This document shows, one piece after another, positions 1-12,420 of a stretch of DNA of 64,000 nucleotides. Source of the DNA: Carex sylvatica (lineage: Eukaryota > Streptophyta > Magnoliopsida > Poales > Cyperaceae). The DNA lies in NCBI GenBank assembly GCA_964058845.1, contig CAXKVR010000328.1:1-64000 (forward strand). Reading direction: 5' to 3'. Each line of letters opens with the position of its first letter. Position 1 is the stretch's first letter. The notes under the pieces are model-generated. The model saw nothing but the letters and a program-made list of their open reading frames with translations. It did not search any database and was not told where the DNA came from. A program made the translations under genes and the position numbers.

Positions 1-1040
1 GCAAAAAATAAGATGGTCAAGAAAAATAACATTTCCCTACTACATTCTGTGTTGGAACATTTTTCATTAAATTGAATAATGAGGACTTACAGTAACTAAT
101 TGAATTTTACAATCTAAAATTCTATTAAAAAAATCAAGCAAATAAATTTAAATTTAGTGAATGAATCAATTAACTAAATTCAGTTCAAGACAAGCATGTA
201 TTTTAGTGTGACGTGAGTTCGAGCAACACTGTCCTGAAGATAGAATAACATCCTGCACATGTGTTAACACTTATGTATCCCCAAGATTTGCATCCTGAAC
301 AAATATTTCGTCTCCTCTTTGATTGCAAGGTCACATATCTGAAAGCATTTTTCGAAAGAAATAAATCCATATGTCAAATTTCTCCATGATGTTTAACATT
401 ATTTTTTTAATTGAAAAAAACAACTGTTGTTGTATTTTCTTGTATTTATGGAAATGAATGAAAGTAAAAGAAGAAAGGATACGAAATAGGCAGAAGGAAC
501 AAAAATGGGCATAGGAAATTGACCGTAGTGAATAAGTATATGCCAAGTAACTGAGTAAGCATTACCATGCGACCAGATTTCCAGTTACCTGAATTCGGGG
601 CCAATGTATTTGGTACTGGTCACCTATTCTGGTAACAGATTTGTACTGCTGGTGGTATCAAAAGGGGTTTCAAAATCAAGAACTGTTAGAAGGACGGGCA
701 AATCTGCCGAGGAAAAGGATTTTGTTAGTAGCTTTTGATTGGTGTTTTATCTTAAGCTAGAGCTACTACTTATATTTCTATGTGCGTATGAAGCACACGT
801 CAAGTCTGCCTATGGTTTGTGATTAATCTTGTTTACAGCTTTTGATTGGAACTATCTTGTTTGTGGTTTTTGAGGTTTATATACAAGCTCTTGTAGAATC
901 ATCCTTTCCTTGATAAAATTATCAAACCACAAGCGAATGTAATTAATTGTAACAAAGTTATGTTTGAAATGTCTATGCACTAAATGGGGCTGTTCGGCAA
1001 CCCTCCTTAAGAGGAGGATTAAAAACTTAATTCTTGCTAA
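1..1040. other. Gene-free AT-rich stretch
   Basis: I see no supportable gene here. Open frames in it are short, AT-driven and lack any recognisable domain. The end of the stretch runs into the TAA trinucleotide that precedes a Tourist-like terminus. Confidence 0.5.
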
Positions 1041-1160
1041 GAGCATCTCCATTAGTGCAAGGATTTGCAATTACAAAACAGTTATTGAAATCAATTTCAT
1101 TTGTTAATTGCATAGCTCCCAATCCATGCAATTGCAAATCATTTTTTTTCGGTCCCACGT
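1041..1160. repeat. One-ended Tourist-like MITE terminus
   Basis: The sequence begins TAA then GAGCATCTCCA, the same terminus and flanking trinucleotide as the complete MITE at 25570-25859. The interior is likewise rich in TTGCAATT-type motifs. I could not find the matching inverted end downstream, where the sequence turns into a CT-rich tract (about 1230-1400). It is best read as a truncated copy. Confidence 0.5.
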
Positions 1161-1229
1161 TAGAGAATTTAATTGATTTTGACCGAACTGCATCTTTGAC
1201 CCGATCTAACCCCTTCACGCTCCTTCCTT

Positions 1230-1400
1230 TCTCTGCAATATCCATCTTCAGCCCCATGGTCTCTCTCTCTCTCTCTACGATCTGCATCTACACCTTCGCC
1301 CCCTTCTCTCTCTTTCACTCTCTCTGCGATGTCATGAATAACATCTTCACCCCCTTCTCTCTCACTCTACGATGTCTCTCTCTCTACTCTGTCCATCAGA
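1230..1400. repeat. CT-rich low-complexity tract
   Basis: Runs of CTCTCT alternate with a loosely repeated block containing CCCCCTTCTCTCT and CGATGTC. It is open in one frame by composition only, so I do not call a gene. Confidence 0.6.
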
Positions 1401-1576
1401 TATCATTCCGTTGGGAAAACATATTTCTAAAACAGATATGTGCTCAACATATATCATCATCAGTACAGTTGTGCTCAACCGATATCAAAACAAATATAAT
1501 AAGAAACATATATCATTCTAAAACAGGTACAACAGCATATTTGACACCATCTCATACTGACATCTCTCCATATTAA

Positions 1577-2400
1577 AAAATCTACAATGTTGAAGAAAGA
1601 AACACAAGAATTTTCTTAAAAATGACAATCTACATATGGGTTGTGTGATGCGCACAATACACATGGAAAGACTCCTCCCATCATGGATTTGTGGATTCGT
1701 TCCTCACTACACGAGTCCGCGCAAGTCTTGCCTTCTCCACATCTAGTGTTGCATAAAATTTTCCAGATCCCGTGCCAATGTTAACTTCTAATCCTTCAAT
1801 AATCAGTCATTGCAGTTTAGTCATGATATACATGGCATGTAATCAGGATATATATATAATTTGGGATATAATTAATGAAATAAGTAACCTTTGGTTGGCA
1901 AAATGACAAGCTCTTGACCCATGAAATTTTTTTCTTAAACTTTCTTGATATAGTCTGCATTTTCAAAATGAATGTCATTAATTGTATCACTAAAACTTGT
2001 CTTAAACATTAATGCTTTGTTAGACTGTATTAGAAATAAAATGAACTCAAATAATTGATTTTGGGCTATAATTGGTCAGAGCATCACCTTGATAGCCTGG
2101 TACAGTACAGGTTATTGTGAGGAACAATTACACTGTACACTGGATTCACAATTAGATGCCAGTAAGCCTCATTAACTCAATTAATGATCAAGAAAGAAAC
2201 AATTAATCAAGAAAGAAACACAAAAATTTTTAGAGCACTTTTGCAACCAGCCAGCATACTGGTAGACAATACCAGTGCATAATTTCAACACTGGAGTTAT
2301 CAAGACGAAGATACCACCTATGATTAAATTTTTTGGCTGGTTAATTAGTATATTACAAGAAAATTCTTAAATCAGAAAAATTATAAAAGAGAGGATGGAA
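1577..2400. other. Gene-free stretch
   Basis: AT-rich sequence without a recognisable gene or element that I can support. Confidence 0.4.
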
Positions 2401-2401
2401 C

Positions 2402-2765
2402 ATGCCAAGCATGTGTATAATGTGTAGATCACAATGTGAAACAATCAGTCATCTATTCACAGATTGTCACTTTGCACTGGAGTTATACAATGCCAGCTCT
2501 GATAGTTTTGGTTTGTCAATAAGAAATTGGAGAAAGAACTATTTTCAGAAGAAAGGAAGCACACAGGTGGATAGTGAATAAGGAGGGAGATAAAAGTCAA
2601 GGGAAGTACTTTTACGGGCAATATTTTTATATGTTGGAGGGAGAGATGTGCTAGGATTTTAAAAATCAGAGCAAAGCCATACATGCGCTAGTTACAGAGG
2701 TACAGGAACAATGGAATTATCTTCATTAAAGAGATGGAAGGAATTCCTTTGAAGTTCTAGTTTTT
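2402..2765 (+). pseudogene. LINE 3' fragment (zf-RVT region)
   Basis: Translation from 2402 gives a Cys-rich segment of the form CIMC-x4-CETISHLFTDCHFA. This matches the zinc-binding zf-RVT region that follows the reverse transcriptase in plant LINEs (pattern C-x2-C, ET-x2-HLF-x2-C). A stop follows at about 2580. A second frame then gives the usual LINE C-terminal flavour (ARIFKNQ-like, then EVQEQW). No upstream reverse transcriptase is present, so this is a 5'-truncated, frame-broken LINE remnant. It cannot encode a working protein. Confidence 0.6.
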
Positions 2766-3061
2766 TTTTAATTTCTGTAACGTATCTTTATTTTTCAAGA
2801 GTAAATTTAACTTTGTTGAATGCATTTCAAAACTTCTAAAAAAGGTTTCCTTAGAAACTTATTTCAATAAAGCAAATGAGGACTAGATCCTTATTTTTTT
2901 TCAAAAAAAAAAACTCACCAGAGTATTTATCACCCTTGCCTTGTATGAACATTCACAAATTCAAAACTAGAAACACTATAATTTTTTTTTTCCCAAAGAA
3001 ACAACATACGCAATTGCTATTTTTGTTTTCTTTATGAAGTAGATCCCTCTTGTTTTTTCAA

Positions 3062-3492
3062 TTACCGGCCGTCACCAATAGGTTTACATGTTGCGGTGAA
3101 AACAATACATTCATGTAGATTGAATTGTTTGGCCACCAAAAACTCCACCTCAGAATTCTTTCCTCTTTTAGGACCAAGAACCATTAGTTCTCTAAAAGTA
3201 CTTTTGAGTTCATCCTGTGGTGATTCCCTACTCCAACCCCAGCCGACAATATTTAGGTGCTTGGCATACTGCTTGAAGGTATTTATTATGCGAATTAAAA
3301 TTTGAGCTTAGAAAACCATCTCGCAAGAAAATGGACCTGAATGGAGGATTCAAATTATCTCTCAGAAGCTCGCCTATGATTTTTGCTCCCCATACTGATC
3401 CATTCATCTTCCTTGCTATCTCCCCTCCCATTTTTGCTAACTCAGGAAAATCCTCTGGGTCAGCACTGCCAAAAGCATGCTCCCTGAAAAAC
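3062..3492 (-). pseudogene. NBS-LRR disease-resistance-like fragment
   Basis: On the minus strand, 3492 to about 3310 encodes FGSADPEDFPELAKMGGEIA followed by a GS-x-WGAKIIGELLRDNL-type segment. This resembles the helical ARC part of NB-ARC proteins of monocot NBS-LRR genes, where AFGS-x-DPE-x-HPEL and a later LLR-x-N are typical. About 3290-3310 the frame must shift to continue with KQYAKHLNIVGWGW and KSTFRELMVLGP, ending at a stop at 3062-3064. No P-loop or LRRs are present. The upstream part is cut off at 3493 by what looks like an LTR. The family assignment is from remembered patterns, not a search. It is certainly not functional. Confidence 0.55.
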
Positions 3493-5282
3493 TGTCACAC
3501 CCCAAACCAGAAATTCTGGATTAAGGTGTGGTCAACCTCGCCTCGTACTTAATTAATCATTAAGTACGCAAGACTAAAATAACAAATAATCAAACAGCAA
3601 CGAAAGCATAAGATAAAGTATCAGCATCAGTCACATAAACAATAAATAAATATAAACATACATGTCATACAATACAATCCGTCTCGGATCCAAAAATAAC
3701 ATCCACTAATGAAAGAGAATACATGATCTAGCGAGATCCGTATATATAATACAAGAATACGGATACTCGTGATCCTAATCAAAATCCTAACATAAAAGTA
3801 AATCAAAAGGCGTGGCCATAGGGACAGCTCCTGGTACCTCCTGCTGCGGACCGTCAGACTCTGTACTTAAAACCCACGAAATAACTTGTAGGTGAGCGAC
3901 GAATCGCCCAGGATGTGACCCAGAATTATCTCCTCAGGGATCATCTATGGTCAAAGAACTTTTAATTATAAAATGCATAAACTTTAAAATATGCATATGT
4001 GTGAACCTATATTAATATCTACTAAAATTTATAATACTTTTTAATGATGCCATGATGCGATTATTCTATTATGCCAACATGCAGAATAACCCAAAAATAA
4101 AATCAAAGTATAATATCGGATAGAAATCAAGTCGGAATCCAGTACTCCTCGCACTGTGTGCCCAAATATAATAATAATAATAATATGGAAGCAAATAAAA
4201 ATCACCCCATACCGTGCCAATGGGATCCGAAGATCCAAATAATATAATCAAGGACCGTGATCAGGGGAAACAATGATACACGTTGCCTAGTGACATCGAG
4301 CATTGCCCTTAGGATAGTAGCACACTAGTCGATGATTATATCCTTAAATTCAAAGTGTCATCTCGCCTACAATTCATCACTCAAACATATCCAATAGGAG
4401 AAATCATACAATGCAAGTCGTAAAAAGTTAATCTCTTCCCTCATGAGCAGGAGAGAACTCTACCGTCCGGCCAGACCAATAGGATCACACACATGGATTC
4501 TACCCAAACTGGTGCTGGAACCCCGTACAAGATTCTACCCAAGACTCGCCGGTCTTGGAACCCCACACAAGATTCTACCCAACACTACCCGGCTTGGAAT
4601 CCCGTTCTAGGCAAAGTAGCTCCTAATGTAGGGAAGGAATAAATTCCCGAATTGTACCGTGCCACATAACTCGAGATCGAAATTGCTCACGTCTAATAGT
4701 AAAATGATCGAAAATGATACGTAATCAAAGTTTATATATATAATATAAATCCTAAAGCCATCCAAGGATCAAGTGATCCTCGACTCAGTGGCTGTTGGGC
4801 CGTCCCATGCCAAGTGACACCAAGACAGAACGAAGTCACTCGACTCTGCTCAGCCCTCACCAATGCATGCACATGCAAGTAAAATAATAATATATTGTCC
4901 TCTACGAGAAGAAGACAACTAATAATCTAATATTCTAATAATTTATATATATAATATTATTTAATTACTCTACTCCTAAAATATAGTAAATTCAGGTTTT
5001 TCAGGGATTATGCAATTCTACCTATAGTGCAGAAAGGATAAATATGCCCTATAGTTTTAATGCATCTACTTAAAAATAAAGTGCGGATGTCAGGTCAGAT
5101 GGATCGACTGGTAAGAGTACGTCCACGAAAAGAATAATTCAGATATCCTACACCTGTGGGGGCTGGAGTCTCTGTGGCTAACCCTCAGCGTGCTCCGCGT
5201 ATGCTTCGTACTGCGGGTCAGTCGGATCAGTCCCAGGATCGAACTCGTACAGGATCGGCTGATATGAAATTACGTAGTGACA
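3493..5282. mobile_element. Probable LTR of a Ty3/gypsy element (solo or fragment)
   Basis: The block opens TGTCACACCCC and closes GTAGTGACA, the TGTCAC...GTGACA pairing familiar from plant chromovirus (Del/Tekay-like) LTRs. It contains the motif CTTGTAGGTGAGCGACGAAT, also typical of such LTRs. It interrupts the NBS-LRR-like fragment on its left. I did not find a clean 5-bp target duplication or adjacent internal domains, so whether it is a solo LTR or a fragment is open. Confidence 0.5.
4496..4603. repeat. Three-unit degenerate tandem repeat in the LTR
   Basis: Units begin at 4496, 4531 and 4571. Each starts GATTCTACCCAA and runs to a TTGGAA/TGGAA-CCCC block, with spacings of 35 and 40 bases. 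The repeat lies inside the probable LTR. Confidence 0.7.
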
Positions 5283-5999
5283 ACTAATTAAAATCTACGC
5301 TAAATTATACTAACCCTCGCCCCATTTAATATGCTTAAGTCGAAGCTTTAATTATTTCAATTTTATAAAAGTTACTGATTTATTCAGTCAACTGAATCGG
5401 TTAGTCAGGTATTGATCGTTTACTTTCATATCATCGAGCTTAGCATTAATCTTAATTTATAATTTGGTCAGATATTGATCATTCACTTTGATCTTAATTA
5501 ATCAATTTTTAACCTAAACTAATTTATAGTTTTAATAATTTAATTTGAAGATATATTGTTTATAAATTTTTTAAAGTTGAAATATTCGCAAAATAGTTAT
5601 TTGTGAGTTACTTGTCCTACCTAATTAATATAACCTAATTACTTATCTAATTTGATTTATTTTAAATTAACTATAATTATTTCAATCCATCGAATACGGT
5701 ACGAAAGTTAATTTATTACTAAATATTCCTAATGTTGCCATTTAATAAAATGTGTAACTTTTGTAATTATTATTAAACTAATTATTTAGTTAATATATTT
5801 TAGTCATTGTATAATTTAGATATGTTATTTGTTTATAAGATTTTAAAAACAAAATATTTATCTATTGTATGCGTTTATAATTATTTCTAACTAAGTCGGA
5901 CAATTAATCTAATATTACGTTTAACTCGTCGTTTCGAATCTAAGCATAAATTAATATTTTTTTACCGTTTACTTAAATGTTATAAAACATTTAAAACTT
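5283..5999. other. Gene-free AT-rich stretch
   Basis: Very AT-rich sequence between the LTR and the copia remnant, without a recognisable gene. Confidence 0.4.
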
Positions 6000-7554
6000 A
6001 TTTCGTTAAACTGAGCTACGGGTGCAAAGGTTTCTTCAAAATCAATACCTTCTTGTTATTTGTACCCTTGAGCTACCAATCTAGCTTTGTTTCTAATAAC
6101 ATTTTCATCCTCATCATTTTTATTTCTAAAGACCCATTTAGTATATATTATCATTTTTTCATTTGGTTTAGGTACAAGTTTCCAAACTTTGTTCCTTTCA
6201 AATTGAGCAAGTTCTTCTTGCATGACACAAATTCAATTAGGATCTACATTCGCATCTTTAAAATTCTTAGGTTCAATATGAGATACAAATGCACAATGTC
6301 CGATCATTTGATTTAATCTGGACCTAGTCTTAACCCTTTCACTTGGATCCCCAATTACATTAGATAGAGGATGAGAAGGTACTTCCCTTAGATCTTCGGA
6401 AATTTGATACTCAATTCGTGGAGGTTGTATCTCTTCGGTTTGCATACCATCAACTATTGGATCCGTCTCTATATTGGTTGCATCTACCACTATTGGATCC
6501 AACTCAATATTTGTTGTATCCATGTCGGGTTGAGTTTACTCGGATGAATTCTCAATTATGTCGGTGCTTGCCTCGACTTCATCTTGGTCAAGAGTTGGAA
6601 CTTCAATACCTACAATTTGAAGCTTTAGATGATTTATTTGCAAATTATTATTGTGTGTACCAAATGACTTATTTGCAACTTTAGATGATTTTTTGTGATG
6701 TTGGGAAACATCTCTTGATAGACCATTTCTTTGGGTATGATTTTGGAAACTATTTTTATTTTTAAGTTCATAAAACCATCCATCGGGTCTGTTGAAATAA
6801 GTTTTGTTAGACCTTTTTGGATTAAAAGTGTTCCTATCATTACTTTGCAAATTATTTTTGTTCTTATAATTTATATGACTATACTTATACTTAAATGCAT
6901 GATTTTGGTTTAGCATTTGAGGATTGAGAAGTATTTTATTTGCTTAATTTCTTTTGCAAGGGAGTATTACCATTCTTGGTGTGAAATTGAAATGTAGTAT
7001 ACTCCTTGCAATCAAAATTAAGTTTTTTTTAAATATTTTTGTTCATTAACCTTAGTTGACATTTGAGAATGTTCACATTTTCTTTTTGGGCCTTGTATGC
7101 GATTAGATTCAAATGAGGATTTACCCTTCTCGAATCCAAGACCAATTTTGTCTATTTTGCGATAAGATTGACCATTGATCAATTTATCCACATAGTAAGG
7201 ATCTAGACTAGTGATATTTGAAGATTCACTAGGAGATCTTAATGCCCTTATTTCGGTCTCATGAGTTTGAATTTTCACTTTTAATATGCCTATTTCACCT
7301 ATATGTGATAATTTTAAATTTCTAATCTCACATTCTAACTTGTCATTTTTAGCAATTAATTTTTGAATAATATATTCTTTTTCAACCAAAATTCTATTTG
7401 ACTCATCAAGGAGAGATTGCCATCTAATTTCATCATCATACCTAGTTTCAACTAAGATTCTATTTGACTTTATTATACTAGTAGATCTTTCTTCAAAAAA
7501 TATTATACTAGTAGATAAATAAGACAATATAATCGATTTAACTTCTAACCACAA
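6000..7554 (-). pseudogene. Ty1/copia gag-pol remnant, internally deleted
   Basis: Minus strand, read right to left. 7554-7018 is a charged coiled-coil-like gag segment. About 6950-7010 follows a piece around DCKEYTTFQFHTKNG. Next comes an asparagine-rich linker (6916-6536) and an acidic stretch before the reverse transcriptase (6523-6233). About 6220-6000 is the start of a copia reverse transcriptase, with KWVFRNKNDEDE, RLVAQGYK and EETFAPVAQF. Protease and integrase are absent, so gag and late pol are joined by a large deletion. Stops separate the pieces, including one directly after RLVAQGYK. The reverse transcriptase is cut at 6000. No LTR pair was identified. This is a dead retrotransposon remnant. 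Confidence 0.8.
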
Positions 7555-8292
7555 TTTAGAAATCTTTAATTTCTAAAAAAAAATGTATCTATTAATTATT
7601 TTTTTAAAAATTATTTAATGATTGTTATTCAAAAAGAATTCTCAAAATAGATACAACTTTTTAGAAATTAAATGTACTAGAAGAATCACAATATTTTATG
7701 TATTACTTAGAAGTGACTTTTGAACCGCGATCAATAGCTCACATTCAAAGCATTTTTTTTTTCAATAACACATAAAGAAATATATTAATTTTTCTTACAG
7801 TCATGAAAAGTCCGATTTGAAAAATGTTGATCCGGGTTATTTGTCGCAGTCTTTCTAATAAATCAAATTATATTGTATTTCATCTATTTTTAAAGAAATA
7901 TATTCAACATTTCTAATATTTCAATACAAAAAAAAATATATTTTTTTGTTTTGTAAGAAAAAAACGCGCACACACAAAATCGGTTATTTAGTAACCGGAT
8001 GTATTTCATGTAACTGGTTATCTAGTCATTGGTCTCACTATCTGGATCCGGTGACTAAATAACCGGAAAGGGGGGCTTTATCCGGTTATTTAGCTACTGA
8101 AAGAGGGAGATTTCAAATTTATCTGAAAAGTTGGATAAGTTTTGCAATTTTATAATTTTTTTTGGATATTAATAAAAATTTCGGGCCTGTAAAGATTACT
8201 TCGATGCGTAGAAATTTGTTTAGCTAATAAATTATTGTAGACAAATTCGATTTTTGAGAAAAGTTCGGTACGTTTAAACAAGTATAATATTA
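7555..8292. other. Gene-free stretch; left part of duplicated segment from about 8220
   Basis: No gene is seen. From about 8220 (AATAAATTATTGTAGACAAA) the sequence matches 23228 onward, marking the start of duplicated segment A. Confidence 0.5.
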
Positions 8293-9011
8293 ATGGGCTG
8301 TAAACGGACCCGGATTATTTATCCGAATCTGCTCTGTATTCTGTTGCTATTTGTATTCGAATTAAACAGAATCAGATAATAGACAAATACGGATCCAAAT
8401 AATTTTATGAGTACGAAGAATAATACTGAATGCATATACAAATATATTTAATAATTTATAAACGGAGCGGACATCCGCTTTCAATGTATATCTCTAAACT
8501 TAGCGTCTTTCTCGTGGAATTAAGGTTCAGGCTTATTCTTCTGTGACTTGGCTTCCAGCGGACCACTAGTTCATTATTTTTTCACAAAGTATTCTATTTT
8601 GATCCAGGATCGATGGTCGCCACACTCGTGCCCTCTTAATTCTGCAGAAGGAATCAGTTCTCAAATCATTTTTCATATAACTCAAATCGTTTTTTATTTT
8701 ATTTTTGCGGACTTAGTTTTTTTTTAGTGTACTTCATATTTAATTATTTATTCGTTTTATATTTAAATTTTGATAATTAATATTTATAATTTTATATCTT
8801 AAAGTTCATATGATTTAATTATCTGTTAATTATTTATTTTGTATACGTATTTAAATTCGTAGTCGTAGATTATCCGCTCCGTATCCGTATCTATTAAAAG
8901 TGGATTTGATTTTATATTTTTGACATTTATTTATTATCTGTATTTGTAGTCGTATATATTCACTGAAATATGGATATAAATATGATATAATCCGCTCTGT
9001 TTACACCTCTA
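8293..9011. mobile_element. hAT-like non-autonomous element
   Basis: The left end reads GGGCTGTAAACGG and the inverted right end reads GAGGTGTAAACAG. This is the same terminal type as the well-delimited hAT element at 21210-21796. The interior has the same TATCCGTATC-type motifs. Duplicate segment B near 23290 lacks it (an empty site), which supports insertion. The flanking duplication is only a short TAATG repeat, so exact ends are uncertain by a few bases. Confidence 0.6.
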
Positions 9012-11811
9012 ATGTACTAGTATATGTACAATTCAGAAATATTTTGTCCTTTTACCTTTGTAGAATATATAGTATATCAGAGTAGTCGATCTATATTTCT
9101 ACTTGCTATTGAAAATGATCTTGTGTAACAATAAAAAGAAACCAAGCACGATTTTCTTACTCTAAAATTGATAATTTGAATAATTAAAATAACCAAATGT
9201 CACATAATTTTTTACAATATGTTAATCTACAAAAAGAAAAATAATCAGCTCAATATACAAGTACTATATTTACATGTGACAGGAGAGCAAGAAATTGAGC
9301 TTGGAAAGGAAGGCACCCAATAAACTTCGCAACAGAAGGTCGGTTAAATCAGAGGCCAAGATCTCATCTTCTTGTGCGTTTGTTGTCTTTCTCCTCGACA
9401 GTGTCTAATCACTGATGATTGCTGAGAGAGAAACACTAGTAATTCATTAGTATGATGCATATTTTATTCTATTGTTTTCTTTTTTATTTTCAAACTTGAG
9501 AATTTTTCTACAGTACTTAATTACTTGCAGTTGGTTTTTGGTCTATGATTGAACCACCACCCCGGTCCCCATTTTTAATTTTATCCTTTTTTTTTTTCTT
9601 TTTTCTTTTTCTTTTTTAGATCAGTAAAACCCTAATAAAGAAAGGAATGCAAAACACTATAACCTGCTCGTACATGTATTTAATTAGTCAAAGCTATACA
9701 AAAGTTAATTACTAGCTATACCAAAGACAATATTGGCTGGTACTAATAAAAATTTAATCCTTTTGAATTGGAATACTTACATATGCATGTCATCAATCGG
9801 TTTTGTTAAAGCTGCAATTAACAAATAATACTATATTAGAATCAGATCTTTGTAGAATTTAAGATTTAAATGAGACGTAAGGTGAACAACTGAAAATTAA
9901 CCAGTGGCCTTACCAGTTTCCAGACAACCCCTGATTAAACACAAATCTAGAAGACAAAAGAGGATAAACAAAAATATAATATATTAACTAGAGTATCAAT
10001 GGAATTGCACATCAATTTTAGCTATTAAATAGTCAAATATTTGTATATTTTACCCAACATTTAAAACTAAATATATTGCATTTCTGAAAAACATTTATAT
10101 GAGGTGTGTGGATATATAATGATTATTTTCAATATTACATGTAAACGAACCATTTGCTTCCATGGTGTAGGAAGATTTGCACACAAAACATTATGCGGTG
10201 CCAACTTCCGCATTTAAATCTCTGCAAAATAGACAAATTCTCAAAAGTCAATATTTGATTAATAAATTAATATAAATTATCTATATTACTTAAATCTTCA
10301 ATAAAAAAATAAAAATTTATATATGATTTTTTGTTACCTACAATTGTACGTCCTTAGTTGCTTCTTCCTTGTTTCCTAGACCGCCCATGCCGAGCTTTGT
10401 TCTATAAGTAGATAATTTTTTCTCCTTTGAAGTGGAACAATAGAGAAACAAAATGGAACGATGGAACATTTTGAATGAGATGAGAATGACCGTTGCCGTA
10501 CTTATATATAGATGATCCAGCCTCGGTTATACCGCCAAACGGCGCCAGTCGGTGCATGAACTTTAATAAATTAATTAAAATCCTTGCACAATATTGGATT
10601 TAATTCAGAAATTTTTTTTTTAAAAAAGGTTTCATTTAATCAGCCCCTTACTATTAAGTTTTGTCCGACCTCATGTTGTTGAAATGTTAAATTTGTTGTT
10701 AAACTACTGCCATGTCATTCTAGCTGTGATTTTTGTTATGTGAGTTGTCATAATCAATAAATTTAATATAATTAAGACTAAAAAAACAGCTATTCTCATA
10801 GCCCAACTGTTCATTTGCAAATATTTTAGTTGAATCATACCATTTCTTGATTTAAGATGTATAAGTTTACATAACTTACAAGCAACAAATCCGTGAAAAG
10901 AGATTATTACACAGACTATTGTTAGAAATGTGAGAATTAAAACCCAACCGGATCCTTTTTCCAACACTTAAATGTTTTTTTTTGTTGATTTATTTGAATC
11001 CAATTTGTTTTTTAGTCTTACAAAATAAAGAATTGTAATCGTTAACTCAATTATTCATCTCACATTTTGATCCTTTTTCCAACACTTAAATTCGCCCCTG
11101 CCCGATCCAATTATTTATATCTAGTAGGCTGAGGCATAATTTATGACAGAAATTCTAATATATATTCTGTCCACCTCCAGATATTCACATAACAGAAGAA
11201 AATAAATATACAAGGAATCCACCAACAAGCAATGTTGTATTAAAGAAAAAAAAAGGTTGGCATCTCCCTCAAACATTATAGTTTGCTTCCCATTTCTCAA
11301 GAAAACTTTTCGGGAATATACCAAACCCTGGACGGTAATAAACTACAACAAAGCACACTCAAATATAGAACCATGGAAATTTCCAATAAAAAAAAAATCA
11401 AGCAACAAGAGAGAGAGAGATGAGTTGGATTCTGTGGAAACAAAGGCACAAAATGGGCACGTTTCTGCTAGACAGTACACAACACGGAGGGGTGATAGAG
11501 ATTCAGCTTAGTTTTAAAGGAAGGGACTCATACAGAGGAGTCGAGTAAGCTGTACCTGTAAAACTGATTTTTCTTCTTTCTTTTTTTTTTTTTTTTTTTT
11601 ATGTATAAAATGACTTGACAGCCACTGTCAAGTATTTCAATTTTTTTGTTTGAAGAAACTGGCAAAACAATATACCACCGACCTGATGAGAGGTATCAAA
11701 CGTTGATACCGAGCACCAGTAAAGTAATTTTACATTATACTACGATAACAATACTAAATTGTTCTAGAATACCTACAAACAAGGCCCAAATATAAAGATT
11801 TTTACAACAAA
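9012..11811. other. Duplicated segment A, body without open gene
   Basis: 9180-9310 matches 24030-24150. 10340-10560 matches 25920-26140. 11110-11420 matches 29720-29960. These blocks share dozens of aligned bases with scattered differences. I find no complete coding sequence here. It looks like the flank of a duplicated F-box-type locus that has lost the F-box body. Confidence 0.5.
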
Positions 11812-11908
11812 AAGGCCATAAAGAAACAAAGGTTTTGAAGCACATCATCAATTTCTTCTTCCACGCCCAAGTTGGAAATTGTACTAATTCCGCTTCCTCT
11901 ATAATGGC
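11812..11908 (-). pseudogene. Copy 1 of a conserved 3' terminal exon
   Basis: Minus strand: an acceptor-like TACAG at 11909 is followed by GCCATTATAGAGGAAGCGG. The block aligns with the exon-like blocks at 24484-24601 and 30162-30278. Relative to the 30-kb copy, bases are missing in the middle, so the frame shifts. No F-box body lies upstream on this strand, so it is a leftover 3' piece of a duplicated gene. Confidence 0.45.
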
Positions 11909-12249
11909 CTGTACCAGTAAGGAATCTACTGGCTGCAAAAGCAAGGAAAAAATCGTTCATGCATTAATGTTCTAATATAGAAAACAGAACTACAAATTTT
12001 ATAAATTCCTTTTGTAATTGTTGTAAAAGTGTTTGATTTTTCATAATTGCCAAAAGAGTGTCTCATTATCACAATAGTGGTTTCAAACATGTGGGTCCAA
12101 AGAGTTAAAAATTCGGTTATGTCTTTGGGATTCCAAAAAAGTCTTAACATAATTTGATAGTTGGTACGCGGATATCTAAATTTTGTTTCTCTAGCCCAAT
12201 GTGAAGAGAGCCCGTGGGCCACTTTTCCTTATTGTTTTAAGAAATTTAT

Positions 12250-12420
12250 GTAGGGTGTAAACGGCGTGGATAATGTTGATATCGGATCTCAGATATTGGA
12301 CGAATAATTATTGAATAATTAAATTATAAATTTTAAGATACAAATATTAATTAATAAAATAAAATATAAACAAATCAAAAGATAAAAGAAGGTAAAACGA
12401 AAATCCGAACAAAAGATGAA
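12250..12420. repeat. Truncated hAT-like terminus
   Basis: TAGGGTGTAAACGG at about 12252 is the hAT-like terminus of the 21210 element. The following bases match the 8.8-kb element in inverted orientation (ATTATAAATTTTAAGATAC-type sequence). No opposite end is evident. Confidence 0.45.

Noticed and set aside
4041..4251. Open frames with poly-Ile/Tyr runs
   Set aside because: They read an AT-rich microsatellite inside the probable LTR and have no domain.
7970..8100. Repeated AACCGG/CCGGTTAT motifs considered as CACTA subterminal repeats
   Set aside because: No CACTA terminus or 3-bp duplication is found nearby, and the motif differs from those of all three CACTA elements.
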